Shown: in pieces, positions 32,170-45,660 of the stretch
Layout of the letters: each line of letters starts with the position of its first letter
Position numbering within the stretch: position 1 is the stretch's first letter
Source: Melieria omissa
Lineage: Eukaryota > Arthropoda > Insecta > Diptera > Ulidiidae
Reading direction: 5' to 3'
Assembly: GCA_963971225.1 (NCBI GenBank)
Contig: OZ020267.1
Span: forward strand, 98,065,536 to 98,129,535
DNA length: 64,000 nucleotides
Made by a program: the position numbers and the translations under genes
Notes under the pieces: generated by a model
Database searches by the model: none
What the model was told of the DNA's origin: nothing
What the model saw: only the letters and a program-made list of their open reading frames with translations

Positions 32170-34270
32170 TAGGAAATCACTTTGAATTCAAAATCAATTC
32201 AATTCAAATAGTAAGCAAACCCTTAAAATCCTTCAATTCAATTAATTGAATTTGAGAACGAATTTCAATTGAAATAGTTTGCTAAAAGTTGGCCTTCAAA
32301 TCTTTGCGACTAGAATTAATTGTAATTGTGATTTGATTAAAGTTTTAATTGCATTGCCAATTAATTTAAACAAAGGCAAAGGCTTGAAGCCTTTATTTGA
32401 GATTTTAATTAATCGTACATGAGATTAAATTTCATTTAATTTTAATGCCAATTATCTTAAGCATTCAAAACATACTGAAAGAAGTCATCGAAGTGAAGAA
32501 TAAACTTTATTCAATTTTAGTTGCTAATCGCATTGCTTAAATATAATGCCAAGTAATTCAAATAGTTACCGAAACAGTTTGCAAAATGTTCAAATCTTTT
32601 AAACTAGAATTAATTGAACTTTAAATCAAGCTTTATGAAATCTTTAAGACTACAATTAATCATATTTGACTAAAATTAATCATATTTGACAATTCATTTT
32701 ACCGAATTTTAATTTTTTTTCACTTACTGCAACAGTTTACTGCAACTGCAAAATATTTAAATTTTGGAAACTAGAATCAATTGAATTTCAATCAAAATTT
32801 ATTAAATATTTAAGAATACAATTAATTATATTTGATAAAAGTTATTTCAAATTTAATTTTATTTTAGTTACCGCAACAGTTTGCAAAATATTTAAATTTT
32901 CGAAACTAGAATTGATATATTGAATTGAATTTAAACTAGAATTAATTGAATCTTAAATCAAAATTTATTAAATATTTAAGACTAAAATTCATCGTTATTG
33001 CGATAAAATTGCATCGAAATCAAGTTTTGTATTTCATTAATTTAATAAAGTAATTGAAATAGTAAGCATTCAAATACTTAGCAACATGGTACACAACATT
33101 CAAGTCTTCAAAACTAGATTTTGAGTTCAAAATCTTTGCAAATAGATTTAATTGAATTTCAAATCAAACTTTAACTAATATTTTGGACTAGAATTCATCA
33201 TATTTGAGATGAATTTCCATTGAATTTAAATTGTTTATCCTATTAATTTAGTAAAATGCTAACTAATTCAAATAGTTAGCATTCAAATAATTTGCAAACC
33301 AATTGGCACAACACTCAAAATTTAAAACTAGAAATCAAATCAGATCATTTCAAATCGAACTCCATTACATTTTAATTGTGAATAGCATTGATTTCATATA
33401 TCTAATGCCAAATAGTTCCCAAACCCAAGTATTTTTGAGATAAGAATAAATTGTATTTGAAGTCAAACCCCATCAAATTTTAATTGTGAATAGCATTGAT
33501 TTGATACAATATCAATCAATTCAAATAGTTACCGAAGCAGTTAGCAAAACATACAAATCTTGGGAATAGAATTCAAACTTTATCAAATTTGAATTGTTTG
33601 ATTCACAATTCAAATTCAAATTCAGTAACATCAATTCAATAGCAAACCAGTTAGAACAATATTCCAATCTTTAAGACTAAAATTTCTCGAATTTGAGATT
33701 AAATTTATTTAAATTTGACCGGTGATTCGAATTGATTTCATAAATTGCCAAATATTTACCAGAACCTTCATGAATTCTTCAAGAGTTCATCGATTTTGAA
33801 ATAAAACTCCATCAACTTTTAATTGTGAACAGCATTGATTTGATATAATTCCAGTCAATTCAAATAGTTACCCAAACGTTCAAATGTTGACAACAGAATT
33901 CAAACTCCATCAGATTTTAATTGTGAATAGCTTCAATCTCAATTCAATGCGAATAACAAACTGGTTAGGACAACAATAAATCTTGAAAACTAGAATTTAT
34001 GGAATTTGAGATCAAACTGGATCAAATTTTACCGGTGAATAGCATTGATTTCATATAATGTCAAATAGTTAAAAAACCCTTCAAGTTTTAGAGGCAAAAA
34101 TTCATCGTATTTGAGGTCAAAATCCATTAAATTAACTTTTTAATTGGCATTGATTTGTTATAATGCCAGTCAATTCAAATAGTTACCGAAACAGTTAGCA
34201 AAATGTTCAAATTTTCAAATCAAATTAACCCATTCAAATAGTTAGAAAAGAGTCTTGGGACTAGAATTCG
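32170..34270 (+). repeat. Strongly decayed tandem array, irregular period of about 120-190 bp
   Basis: Recurrent blocks are TTCAAATAGTTACCGAAACA (32560, 32865, 33510, 33860, 34170 and weaker forms), GCAAAA(T/C)(G/A)TTCAAATCTT, AACTAGAATTAATTGAATTT and TTTTAATTGTGAATAGCATT. Together they read as one ancient unit repeated with many indels. No coding potential. Confidence 0.75.
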
Positions 34271-35499
34271 TCATATTTGAGATCAAACGCCTCCGAATGG
34301 AAGTGCGGACTCTGTGCCGTACATATCCTTCCCTACCTATTCTAACCTATATCTCATCCAACCTAACTAACCCATAGCGTTCAAAAAGTTATTGTCCACT
34401 TCTGCAACTTCAGACAACATTTCCTACACCCAATTTCATTCAATCGTCTAATTCACTGAAAATCCCACAAGGCATTCACAAGTTCCTCAAAGCCTCACCG
34501 AAGCATAAAAATTCCTCTTTCACTACGTCCCTCGCTTTTCATCAACACTTATTTAATAGTCTCACCAAGCAAACTTTTATGAAAACTAAAAACGCTTAAA
34601 AAAACTTTACCCAGCAACAAGTGCCAAATTGCTTCCACAGCAACTGCACACAGCACAGTAAAAAAAAAATACACATAACTACAAAAAACACTGAAAACAA
34701 TAAAAACAACAACAACCAAATCTCACATCATTTGGCCACCGTCTGTCCACTGTCCGGTAATCATGTGTGTCTACACATTTTTTCGTGACATGGTCATATT
34801 AAATTTTTGCTGCCTTCGCCCCGCGTTCCCTCTGTCCATTGCTTTTGTTGTGCCGTGTCTTGCTTCATAGTTTTTTTTGTCGAACAATTTTTGTTATTAT
34901 TTTCTGTTCGCTGTGTGTTTGTGCAGCAATTACGCATAAAAGAGAAAAAAATCGACATCCAGTCATTTGTTGTTGTTGTTGTTTGATGTAGAAAACGAAA
35001 TCATAGAAACATAGAAAATTAAACGTGTACGCAAACGTGCGCCATCATAATTAAAATTTCGCCAGCTAAAATTAGAAATGAACAAAATCAATGATTGTGA
35101 TTATTATTATTGGCCACTATTCATTACGACGAATGGCAACACCACCAAAACTATAGTTTATTTTTCTTTAATTGTGTAGCTCATTTTTCTTGAATATCGG
35201 TGCACGTCGTTGGGTCAGAAATTCATTTGTGCCTCTTGGGGAAACATTGGAATAAACAAACAAAAAATTAATATATATGAACCGTTTTCAAGCTCTAATT
35301 GAAATTTATGGCAAGTCAATTGTATAAGAAGAAGAAGAAGAGCAAATTCGATCATTAAGCGCTTAGTTGCGGTGCGTGCCGCCTAATTGATGCGCTAACG
35401 AAGACTTAAATTAATTTTGGGCAAATGACAGCGAGAGCGAGAGAAAGCAAGTGAGAGAGAGAAAGTGAGCATTAAATGTGTGAGATGTGTTTTAAAGCC
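34271..35499. other. Non-coding stretch with GA-rich tract
   Basis: It contains CAA runs, a TTGTTGTTGTTG run at 34968-34984 and GAGAGCGAGAGAAAG/GTGAGAGAGAGAAAG at 35431-35467 (GAGA-type sites). No gene is supported. Confidence 0.4.
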
Positions 35500-36960
35500 G
35501 CGTTGATTGGAATAGGTCAAGAATTTCCTCTCGGAGCCCCAGTTAAGTTCGCACAGTATCGAAGTGAAAGCAAAATTGTTTATCTTCAGATTATTTTTAC
35601 ACTTTATTTCTGCCTATTTTTTCAATTTTAATAGCAAAAAATCGTTTAAACTCACAGAAAATTCATGTCACATTTTTCCAAAATTTCGAAACAAAAAATT
35701 ACATTGAAATCACTTTGAACTCACTCAGACATCATTTCAAAAATAACCCACTTAAAGACAATCAAGAAAAAATGAGTTAAAAATTGCAACAGATTTTTTT
35801 TTAAATCTCGTTGATTGGACCCAGAATTACACGTAATTTCGAGACAAATCATTTCGAAATCATTTCCCACTCATTTAGAAATCATTTTCAACCATCCTCT
35901 GCTCACCTAAAGACAAAGGAGGAACAAATTGCGTTGATTGGAATAGGCCGAACACAATGGAAAACTCAGTTAAATTGTTATGGTATTGTAATTTAGTGAA
36001 TATATTATTTAGTGAATTATTTGTCGTATTGTTATGTCATGAAATTTGATTCCATTATAACAAAAAATCACCATCAACTCACTGAAATGTGATCCCAAAC
36101 TTCATCTCAAAACAAAAATCACTGTACAACCATCTTTAACTCTCTTAAAAACCAACTTCAAGTCAGCTCTGTTCATAAAACAATAACAGCCGCAGAAAAA
36201 GTTTGTTTTTCAAATCATTTCGATTAAATTAGGTCAACAAATCATCATAGACAACTGAGTTGCGTTCACACAGTAGAGAAATAAAAATAAACTTTATTGC
36301 TTTTGGAAGATTTTTTACACATAATTTGTGCTGATATGCCATAAAAAATTAGATTTTTTCAATTCCCATAATCTAAAAATCACATCCAGCGAATTTAAAA
36401 ACCGCCCCAAATTTAAATTCAACACAGCAATCACTTTTAAATCATTTCATAATTACTTTTTTATCACTTATAAACAAATTAAGAAAAGCATTTGAAAAAA
36501 CATTTCAATATCACTTTCAAATCTCTTTAAAACGGCTAACGAATCATTTCAAAATCAATTTCAAATCACCTAAAAACCAATAGAAAAATTATTTAAAAAA
36601 AAAACCTAAAAACTGTTCAAGAAAATCATTTCAAAACCACCTAAAATAATTGAAAAAAATCATTTCAAAATCACTTTTAAATCACCGAAAAACAACTAAG
36701 CGAAATCATTTCTAAATCACTTTCAAAAAGTTTAAGAAATTACTTAAAATCATCAAAAAAATAATGGAACAAAACCATTTCAAAATTTCAATTAAAACAC
36801 CTAAATAAGATTAAACAAAATCACTTCATAAAATTACCGAAAAAGCACTCAAAAAATGATTTCAAAACCACTTCTAAATAAATCTTTCAAAATCATTTAA
36901 CAAAATTACTTGTAAACCATCTAAAAACTTTCTTAAGATCTACACTCCACTCAATTTGAA
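35500..36960 (+). repeat. Strongly decayed tandem array of short units
   Basis: The motif AATCATTTCAAAATCACTTT, followed by CAAATCACCTAAAAACAA, recurs irregularly from about 35700 and is densest at 36430-36900. Near 35510, 35810, 35930 and 36225 a longer-range motif (GTTGATTGGAATAGGTC / GTTGATTGGACCC) also recurs, so two levels of repetition may exist. Confidence 0.65.
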
Positions 36961-37599
36961 CGCTTTGCCCCAACGAAAGCCACTAAAACCTTTGTTTTTC
37001 TTTAACCAGTTTTGAAATCTTGCACTTTTGCGCCGCAGCTTCTCTTTACATAACCTCGTTTTGTTCAGTTTTTAATTCAAGTCGACGCCATCACAAACCT
37101 AAACAAAATTAAAGACAAATAAAAATTAAGCATTTTTAAGCGTTTCGAGCACAGCGCACACCATCGCCCACGCCATGTGTTGTGTGGCATTGCGGAAAGG
37201 TCAAAGAAATGTTTTTTGTTTAGATTTTACTTTAAGGCTGCTTTCACACCTCGTGCACACTTCAAGGCTCTGCGTGCCAATGAGAAAGTCGACAAGTCTG
37301 TCGAAGCGTCGAACACGTTCGAAATTCAACATTTATTATTTAAGTTGGGTTGGGCAACTTTGTTTTTGTTTCTTAATTCGATTCGTGGTACAGCAATGCG
37401 AAATATTTGTGTTTCAATGTTTTTGCAACTTCAGCGGTTAAACGAATTTTAAATAAATAATAACTAAATAAATATGTAGTTAAAAGAAACTCGAAAATAA
37501 TAATTAATTAGTAATAACAAAAGCATGAAAATATCAAAATATGAAAATTCAATCAATTTCAATTTTTTTAATTTTTTATCACAAGTGATGGAAATATTT
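36961..37599. other. Unassigned stretch
   Basis: The part at about 37150-37440 is less repetitive and holds two overlapping frames of about 90 residues with no recognised domain. Nothing further is supported. Confidence 0.35.
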
Positions 37600-37688
37600 C
37601 GTGGGACGAATATGGTTTCAAATGCTTTAGGGGCTCAAAAGTTGTCTACAGAAACCCTTCGAAAACGAAATCATGTGTGCACCGCTGG
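37600..37688 (+). mobile_element. hAT-like MITE fragment, copy 4
   Basis: It contains GGGGCTCAAAAGTTGTCTAC and ends ATGTGTGCACCGCTGG, matching the right half of the copies at 11052 and 51999. The left inverted end is lost. Confidence 0.6.
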
Positions 37689-38399
37689 GTCGGACTATCA
37701 CCACTTAGTGGGCGGACCACCAATTGGAACCCTTTTCATCCCCATGCGGCTTGTGACCAGTCATCCGGAGGTTTGCCATAATTATCGACCTTCTAATTAC
37801 TCTTTCACGCATTGTATTCAGTAGGTTTCTGTGACTAATGGTCCATAACTTTTTGCATCATGTAGTAGTAGAAGTTTTGTTTGTTAATGCTACACATTGA
37901 AACATGGCTAACATCATAGCCAACATTTCCAACCAATTTACCAGTATTAGAGAAATGTGCCGCATGGTAGTGGCGTAAACTTACATACATACAAAAACAA
38001 AAATCAATACTCTTGAATAATGCAAATCCAAATTAAGTTCACACATTAGTAAAACAAACATTTATTTGACTGCCTTTGGAATATTTTCACACATAATTTG
38101 TGCTCTCAAGCCATAAAAGTCTGATTTTTTCAACCAATCAATAATATCGAAGAGCCTTTGAGCGATGAAGACATTAAGTTCTGTAGTTCAATCGTCAGAA
38201 ATTATGTAGAAATGTAAAATTATATTTATAGCCGCTCATTTGCTCATCGAGTTAAAGTTGCCTTGATCTAAGTGTCAAAGCATAACCGAGCACAACGAAT
38301 AAGTCGATGAACTGACTCAAAGTGGCTCCACTCTTGATGAAAATGAGTACGCAGTCTCAAAAGACTTTTCTGCCATAGCCAATCAAAGAAATGGCTAAG
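37689..38399. other. Unassigned non-coding stretch
   Basis: No structure recognised. Confidence 0.35.
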
Positions 38400-39300
38400 A
38401 AAAAATGCAGCAGGATCAGTAGATCACTCTGGCAAAGATTCGCAGATTCGAGGAGTTCAGTCTGGTGGACCTCCCTTGCCAAAGTCAATCAACCAAATGG
38501 CTTATTCTCAGCCGTTTCCAGCAAGATTAGTAGTTAACTCTGGCCGAAGTAACGCAAGAAGAGAACTCCAGAGTGCAGTCTCCAAGTCTACTAAATCAGA
38601 AATCCTGTAAGATCAATAGATCACTGTGGCTGAGAGAGAAAAAGAATATAATTGCAGAGTCCAGTCTAAAGAAAAGCTGTCCAGTCTAAAGAGATACAGC
38701 AAGATTAGTAGATCTCCGGCCGTAGTACAGCATGAACAGACCCACAAAATGCAGTCTTCCGGAACTACGTTGTAAAGAAATCCAGCAAGATCAGTAGATC
38801 ACTCTGGCCAAAGGTTGGCAAGAACATAACCGCAAAATGAAATCTCTCAAGACCAGTAGTTGACTCTGGCAAAACCGTAGAGTTCAGACTTCCGGGCTAC
38901 TTCGCCAAAACCAATCAACCAAAGCGCTGAAAATATAATGCAGAAACATTAGTAGACCACTCTGGCCAAAGTATGGCAAGAACAGAACCGCAGACTGCAG
39001 TTTAAAGCAAACCCAATCAAGATCTCAAAGACCAAAGACTGAAGTGGCTGAACAGGAAATTTAGCAGAACCAGTAGATCACTCTGGCTGAAGTAGAGCAA
39101 GAATAGAACCGCAAAATGCAGTCTCCCAGAACTATTTTGTCAGCATGAAATCCCTCAAGATCAATAGAGCACTCTGGCCGAGATAAAGCAAGAACACAAT
39201 GGCAGAGTCAGAACTACAGTCTTTCAGAACTACTTTGTTATATCCAACCTGCAATAACAATAGATCACTCTGGCCGAAAAAGAGCAAGAACAGGACCACA
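38400..39300 (+). repeat. Decayed tandem array, about 90-110 bp period
   Basis: About ten units are anchored by AGTAGATCACTCTGGCCAAAG or a variant (38423, 38537, 38618, 38706, 38796, 38858, 38955, 39076, 39164, 39262). Most are followed by GCAAGAACAGAACCGCA, AATGCAGTCT and AACTACTTTGT. Divergence and indels are substantial. Confidence 0.85.
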
Positions 39301-42300
39301 GAGCTCCTAAACAAATAAAAAGTAAATTTTTTTTAATTTCTTTGTAGAGAATTAAATTTTTTTTATTATTTAATCCAGACCTTTTTTTTAATACGAAGTT
39401 ATTTTTTTTATTTATTTGTAGAGTATTTCTCATTTTCGTGTATTCTCGACACGCACACAGAAATTTTTCGTGGGTTTATAATTGTTTCAGCCAACAGCTG
39501 AACTTCTGAAAAAATATTGCAAAATCGCAGCAACCGATTATTTATTATTTTTACAAATCTACAGCTGTGATTGCGACCAGTTCATGAATTCGTCCCGTCG
39601 CCGACACATTTGGCCAGGTCAGCAAAGCGCCACAATTGCGCGGACCAGTCGAAGCTGTTAAACCATTTTTGACCTTTTGAAATTGGCTACAAAAAACAAC
39701 AACTCAAACCGTTTGACAAGTCCGCGTGCTGCGCTTAACAAATTCAACATTACAGAAAGCTCCATGAGAAAACCGAAAAACAGCTACACTAACAGCAACA
39801 ACAACAACAACGACAACAACGCATTTCTTACCACAATAGCGCAAAATTTTTGGTTTTTCGGAGGTTGGAAAACATGGAAAAATTGTCTGTATGTGCTATT
39901 TTTCTGGTTATATTGTTGTTGTTGTTGTTGTAAATTTTGCTGTAACACATAACTTGAACAATTTATTTTATACATGGCGCATACTTTTGACTTTTGTACA
40001 ACACGACTCAACAACAAACACAGGGGGGCGGTGTGTGCCAGACAGAAGGCAACAACTACAACAATAACAACAAAAATCAAAGAAGCGACACGCATTAAAC
40101 GGCCGCAGCGAGCGCGGCACAGTCGAGAGGTCGGGTTGGACAGTTGGAAAAAACAAGTTAGCGTGCCAAGTTGTAGAAGAAGAAGAAGAAGCAGCAACAG
40201 CAGAGCAAACTAACAAAAACAACTCAAACTAGATAGAGGAAAAAAGAGGAGCAAATAAATGTGCAGACAACATGTAGCAGAAACCCACACAAAATTAACA
40301 ACAATAACAACAAAATGTAAAACCAAACAAAACACAAAGGCAAAGACAGAATTAAAAAAAAAATCAAAATACAAATGAAAATAAAACAATAAGTTGTGGC
40401 ATCAAAGACAAAAAACAAACAACAACAGCAAAAGCAGCTTGAACTGAAAAGCAGTAAAACGACTTTAGATTTGAACTTTTTTCTTCTTTCATTTTTCATT
40501 TTTCGCTTTTGCTTTTTTTTATTTATTTTTTTGTTTTGTTTTTGCAACAAAATAAAAGCACTCTTGATGGCAGCAGAAGAAGAAGAAGCAGCGGCAGCAA
40601 CAACAGTCAGGGAGATGAAAACAAGTAGGAGAACACAAGAAGCTGCAGCAAGCAGCGTGAGCCACGAAGCAGTGTGCGGAGAAGTAGGCGAAGAGAAAGA
40701 AGGGAAACAGCAAAAGCAGTGCTAGAAGTTGCGAAAGACCAGCAGCCAGCGGCGGCTTCGAGACGCGCTGTGCACTGTGCGTCAAGTCGAGCAAAAGTGG
40801 CCACAAACGAAGTGGCAATAAGGGACAAAGCCAACGGCTGCGCCAGCGTTGAGTGGAACCGTCTGCGAAAGCCGGTTTGAGCTTAACATCAAATCAACAC
40901 AAATGCCCAAACATCTGATTTCGAACTCTTAGAAACTCATAAACCATTAAGTGGATTGTTAAAAAAATTAGAAAATTTCAACTAATTTTTTTATAACTAT
41001 TTGTTTATTCTTCAAATTCTGATAAAAGATTTGTCAAATCAGCTTAATAAATGAATGAAAGTAGAAATGTAGATGAAAATAATTATTGCTCGACTTCTCA
41101 CCTAACATAATGTAATACGACGAATACTACGAACAATTTTCTATATGAGAAAGAAACTCGAAGGAAACTCGAAAATTTACTACAAATTCCATAAAAGTTA
41201 CCATATTCAAAAATGATTCACAAGTTTTACAAAATGATTGATCGATCCACACATTTTCGATAAACCAAAAATTTAGTTCGATTTCGAGAACTCAAACGGT
41301 TTATTAATATTATTTTATTTTATTATTAATACTAATTTTAATTTGAATAATTTTCTACACATATTCACAATGTACAACTAGTTCAGATATTAACGATTAG
41401 AGTTTGATTTCAGCCGCAGTTTGTTGCAGATTAAACAACAAACAACAACAAACATAACTTCAAGTCTGAAACCAGAATATTTCATGTATTATTTTTTTAA
41501 TAGTGTTTAAAAAATCAGTTTTCAATAAATGAGAACTTAAATTAATTACTCCTTAGTAACTCAATTTGAATTATTAATTGCACAAAGTCACAATTTAACA
41601 GATTAAATATATAAAAATTGAACATTTTGTTAAGATTTAGTTGCAGGTTTGGAAGATTTTATGAAACAGAAATATCATTGATTCTAAAACCGGACATAAT
41701 TTTTATTCTTGCATTTTGATTAGCGCCACTAATTAAAATTAATGTTAAATATATAATATAAAAACCACTAAACGTTATAAAAAACCGGAAAATAATCAAA
41801 TAAATCTATAAATCAGTAAAACTCGCGTTTTCTAGAGAAAAAAAATACAATTTATTAATATATTTTTTGGAGATTTTATTTGCCAACAGAGCAAAACATC
41901 GGAATTAATGTTAATGATAAGAAAACAAATAAGAAAAACCTCTGAAAATTTAAAACATGAAACACTAGAAAAAAAACCATAAAAAGAAAAATTTAGTAAA
42001 AAACATTTTAACATTTTTAACATTTTAATTGTTTGCTTTTTTTGAAAAATATAATAAAAAAGAGGAAAAACTCAAAACCGAAAACCGAAAACAAGGCCAA
42101 AGTATAAAAAACGTAGAAAAAGTCTGGTTCGAAACAATTTGTTTATTTTTTACATATTTGAAAAGAAAATGAGAAAATAATCATTTGGTCCTAAAGGCAA
42201 AATTTTAATTAAAAATTAAATTATTTTGTCACTCAAACTGTCCAAATCGAGAAATATCAGAATTAAATGGTTTTTCATTCTCTTGGAATTCAAAATTTTG

Positions 42301-42439
42301 CAGCCGCAGCAGTTTCAGCACCTTTGGTGCAAATTTAGATGTGAACAGGATTCTACAATATTTTAAGTCTGATCAGAAATCGAAACAGTTTCGTTATTCA
42401 ACTTGAAAAAAATAACAAAAATAACATTTTCTTATTTGA
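39301..42439. other. Non-coding stretch with two GC-richer blocks
   Basis: Blocks at 40080-40210 and 40560-40880 are GC- and CpG-richer with GAAGAAGAAG and CAGCAG repeats. They lie in CAA- and A-rich DNA and could be a 5' leader or enhancer. Overlapping frames on both strands are low-complexity. From 40900 on the DNA is AT-rich with no features recognised. Confidence 0.4.
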
Positions 42440-43330
42440 TTTAATTCTTTTGATTGTGATTTGAATGCACACAGTTTAAAAACGTAGTTTAGATTGCTTT
42501 ATACCAAAAAAATTAAAAACAAAAATTATATTTATTTGATTTAAGACTTTCATTGTGATTTGAATGAAGAGAGTTTAAAACGCAGTTAAGTTTGCTTCAT
42601 ATTAAAAAAATTTTTTTTAAATAATAGTTATTTGATTTAAAACCTTTATTGTGTTTTGAAAGAACGTAGTTTAGTTTGCTTGGCATCAGAAAAATTTAAA
42701 TAATTTATTTGATTTCAGACTTTCATTATGATTTAACTGAAGACAGTTAAAAACGTAGTTTAATTTGCTTGGCATCAGAAAAATTTACATAATTTATATT
42801 TATTTGATTTAAGACTTTAAAAACAAAGCTAAGTTGGCTTCATATTAGAATAATTTAAAAAATTTGCTTAGTACCAGAAAAATTTACATAATTTATATTT
42901 ATTTGATTTAAGACTTTAAAAACAAAGTTAAGTTGGCTTCATACTAGAATAATTTAAAAAAATTGTATTTATATGATTGAGGACTTTTATTGTGATTTGA
43001 ATCAACTGAGTTTAAAAACGTAGTTTGGTTTGCATTATACCAGAAAAATTAAAAACAAATGTTATATTTATTTGATTTAAGACTTTCATTGTGATTTGAA
43101 TGAAGAGTTTAAAAACGTAGATTTACGTAGTTTACTTGGCGCCAGAAACATTTTAATTATTTATATTTAATTGACTTAAAACTTTGGTTGCAATTTGAAT
43201 AAACACAGTTTTAAAAAAAAATTTATTTTTTTATTTATTGGATTGAAAACTTTTGTTACAGTTAAGACACAATTTAAAAACACATTTAAGCTTTTTCATA
43301 TAAGGAAAATTCTTATAAAGTGAAAACCTG
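42440..43330 (+). repeat. Decayed tandem array, about 90-100 bp period
   Basis: Units carry GTTTAAAAACGTAGTTTAG, TTTGCTTGGCATCAGAAAAA, TATTTATTTGATTTAAGACT and TTTCATTGTGATTTGAATGA. Units are anchored near 42472, 42571, 42660, 42746, 42817, 42914, 43010, 43107 and 43209. Confidence 0.85.
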
Positions 43331-43659
43331 TAAAACACATTTCTTTTCGTTTTATTTTTTTTATTTATGGGCTTTGAGTTGTGCTTTTAATTGGCATTGT
43401 TGCTGTGAGTTTTAAATGAATTAATAAATAAATAAAAAACAGTTTGTAAGTTTGTTTCATATAAAAAATTCTTGTCAAGTTCAGACCTTTAAACCTTGCA
43501 AATACATTTTTTGTCATTTTATTTGTAGAGTGTTAGTTGTATTCTAGAACGAGCATTGTTTCTATGAATTTTAAATCAAGAAATAAATAAATAAAAAATA
43601 AATAAATTGCATAAAGTGGTATTGCTGTGCTCTGCAGACAATTTGGTAGTTTCAGAGTC
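43331..43659. other. Possible edge of the neighbouring arrays
   Basis: Two similar segments (about 43380-43450 and 43550-43600) share GCATTGTT(G/T)CT and AATAAATAAATAAAAA. Confidence 0.4.
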
Positions 43660-45660
43660 AGCTTAAACCACTGCTAAATGTAAGTTTTTGACTTGAATTG
43701 ACAAGACAACTTTAAAACAACTTTTCAGAAAAAAAATTTTTTAAATCCAAAGTGACATCCTATAATTGAAAAACAGTAAAAGAAAACATTTAAACGTCTG
43801 AATTTCTTCATTAGTGAGATTTAAAATTTCTTATACAAACTACTAACACTTTGGATTGAGTCAATGTCACAGAGTCTAACAAATTTCGACATTTATGAGT
43901 TTCAAAATTGTAAATGTCTTCCAGAAATTCAAAAGAATATATTTTTTCAACTTTAAAAGCCATAAGATTAGCTACAGCGACTCCTAAATATGCGCTTTAA
44001 ACTTGAATTGCAGCTAAGACAACTTTTTCAGAATAAACAGTTTGAATACCTTAAAAGTATTTTTTAAATAGGAAAATTGAAATATTTGAAATTTATCATG
44101 ACTAGATATGGTTTTATAAATATTTAAATTGCCTCTAGAATGAGCCTTAAGCTATTTAATATTTTGTAGAAAATTCCAGGAAGAAGTACTTTACTGACAC
44201 TCTAAGTGCTTCAATCCTGACTACAACTAATTTTTTACGACTTCAATCGAATTTATGTAATAAGAATAACTCTAACTAAGAATTTTTTTTGATTTTGAGA
44301 AACCAAGTTTTAAACACCTAAATTATTGAATATAATTTTATAACATTTTTTTTTAATTTTAATTATTGATTCACCGAAAAAGTTGAGGAATAAGTAAACT
44401 AAATGCATTGAAAACACTTTAAAAATTTTTGAATCAACTAAAACTAATTTCTTACGACTGTAATCGACTTTATGAGATCTAAGATAATTTTGATTTTGAG
44501 AAACAAACTTTTAAACTTTTAATGTAATGCAATAGTTTGGTTTTTTTTACTATTGAGTCTTCCCAAGAAGTTTGGGGAATAAGTAAACTGAAAGCATTGC
44601 AAACACTTTCAAAATTTTAAAGTCTCTTTAAACTAATTTCTTACAACTTTAATAGATTTTTCGATTTTTTTCGAATCAAAGTTTTTTGGTTTTTATATTT
44701 TTAGTTTTTAATAAATGCCTTTCAAATCTTATTAGACAAAACAAATTACTAGCATAGCTGACATTTTAGTAGCAAAAATTTATTCCTGACAACTTTAACC
44801 TTAATTTCATCATAATAAAAAAATAATTGTTTAGTATTGAATGACTTCCAAAATTTATTGGACAAAGTAAACCGCCAGCAAAGCTGACATTTCAATAGAA
44901 AATAAATTATTCCTGACAACTGTAATCGACGCCGTCCAATAAAAATTCTTAAGCACAAACTTTTTAAATGAAGGAATTTTCTATAAAAAATTCTCGGAAA
45001 AAGTAAACCACCAGCAGTGCTGACACTTTCAACTTTTTAAAGTCGACTAAACCTGCTTTTTTCCGACTTGAATAGAGTTTCACCAGCAATGCTAACATTT
45101 AAATAGCAAAAATGTATTCTTTTCACCGATTCAAAGCATTTTTTCTGAACTGACTTCTTAAATACCTAGAAATTTTCTTATAAAAAAAACAAATGCACTT
45201 GAATGTTGTTTAAAAATTATTGGGCAAAGTAAACCACCAGCACAGCTAATAAATTAAAAGGTATCAAGCTAACTAAACCTGGTTTCTTATGACTTCAAAC
45301 GACTTTTTTCGATCTCATAACATTTTCTTCGGAACAAATTTTTTAAATGCCTAACAAAACCTAAAAATTTTCTTATAGTAAAAAAACAGATATGTATGTA
45401 TTTTTAAAACTTTTAATATTGAATAAAATAAAAATAAAAGTTATATAAAAATAAAATAAATTAAAATAAAATAAAATAAAATAAAATAAAATAAAACAAC
45501 ATAGAATAAAAAAATAATAATATAAATAAAAATAAAATAAAATAAATAAACAATAACAATTTTCGGAAGAAGTAAACCTGCATTGCTGGTATTTTTAGAG
45601 CTTCAAATCCGGCTAAATTTGCTGCCTTATGACTTGAATCGTTTTTGCGCAAAACAGCGA
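43660..45660 (+). repeat. Decayed tandem array, about 150-230 bp period
   Basis: Recurrent blocks are AAGTAAACCACCAGCAGTGC (weaker forms near 44392, 44582, 44868; best at 45001 and 45226; again 45571), CTGACATTT, TCTTACGACTTGAATCGA and GATTTTGAGAAAC. Its sequence is unrelated to the 42440 array as far as can be seen by eye. Confidence 0.75.
45430..45550 (+). repeat. TAAAA pentanucleotide microsatellite
   Basis: An almost pure (TAAAA)n lies at about 45450-45495, with degenerate edges, inside the larger array. Confidence 0.9.

Noticed and set aside
40224..40550. Frames of about 100 residues on both strands at 40220-40830
   Set aside because: Poly-Cys, poly-Leu or poly-Gln translations of simple repeats, mutually overlapping.
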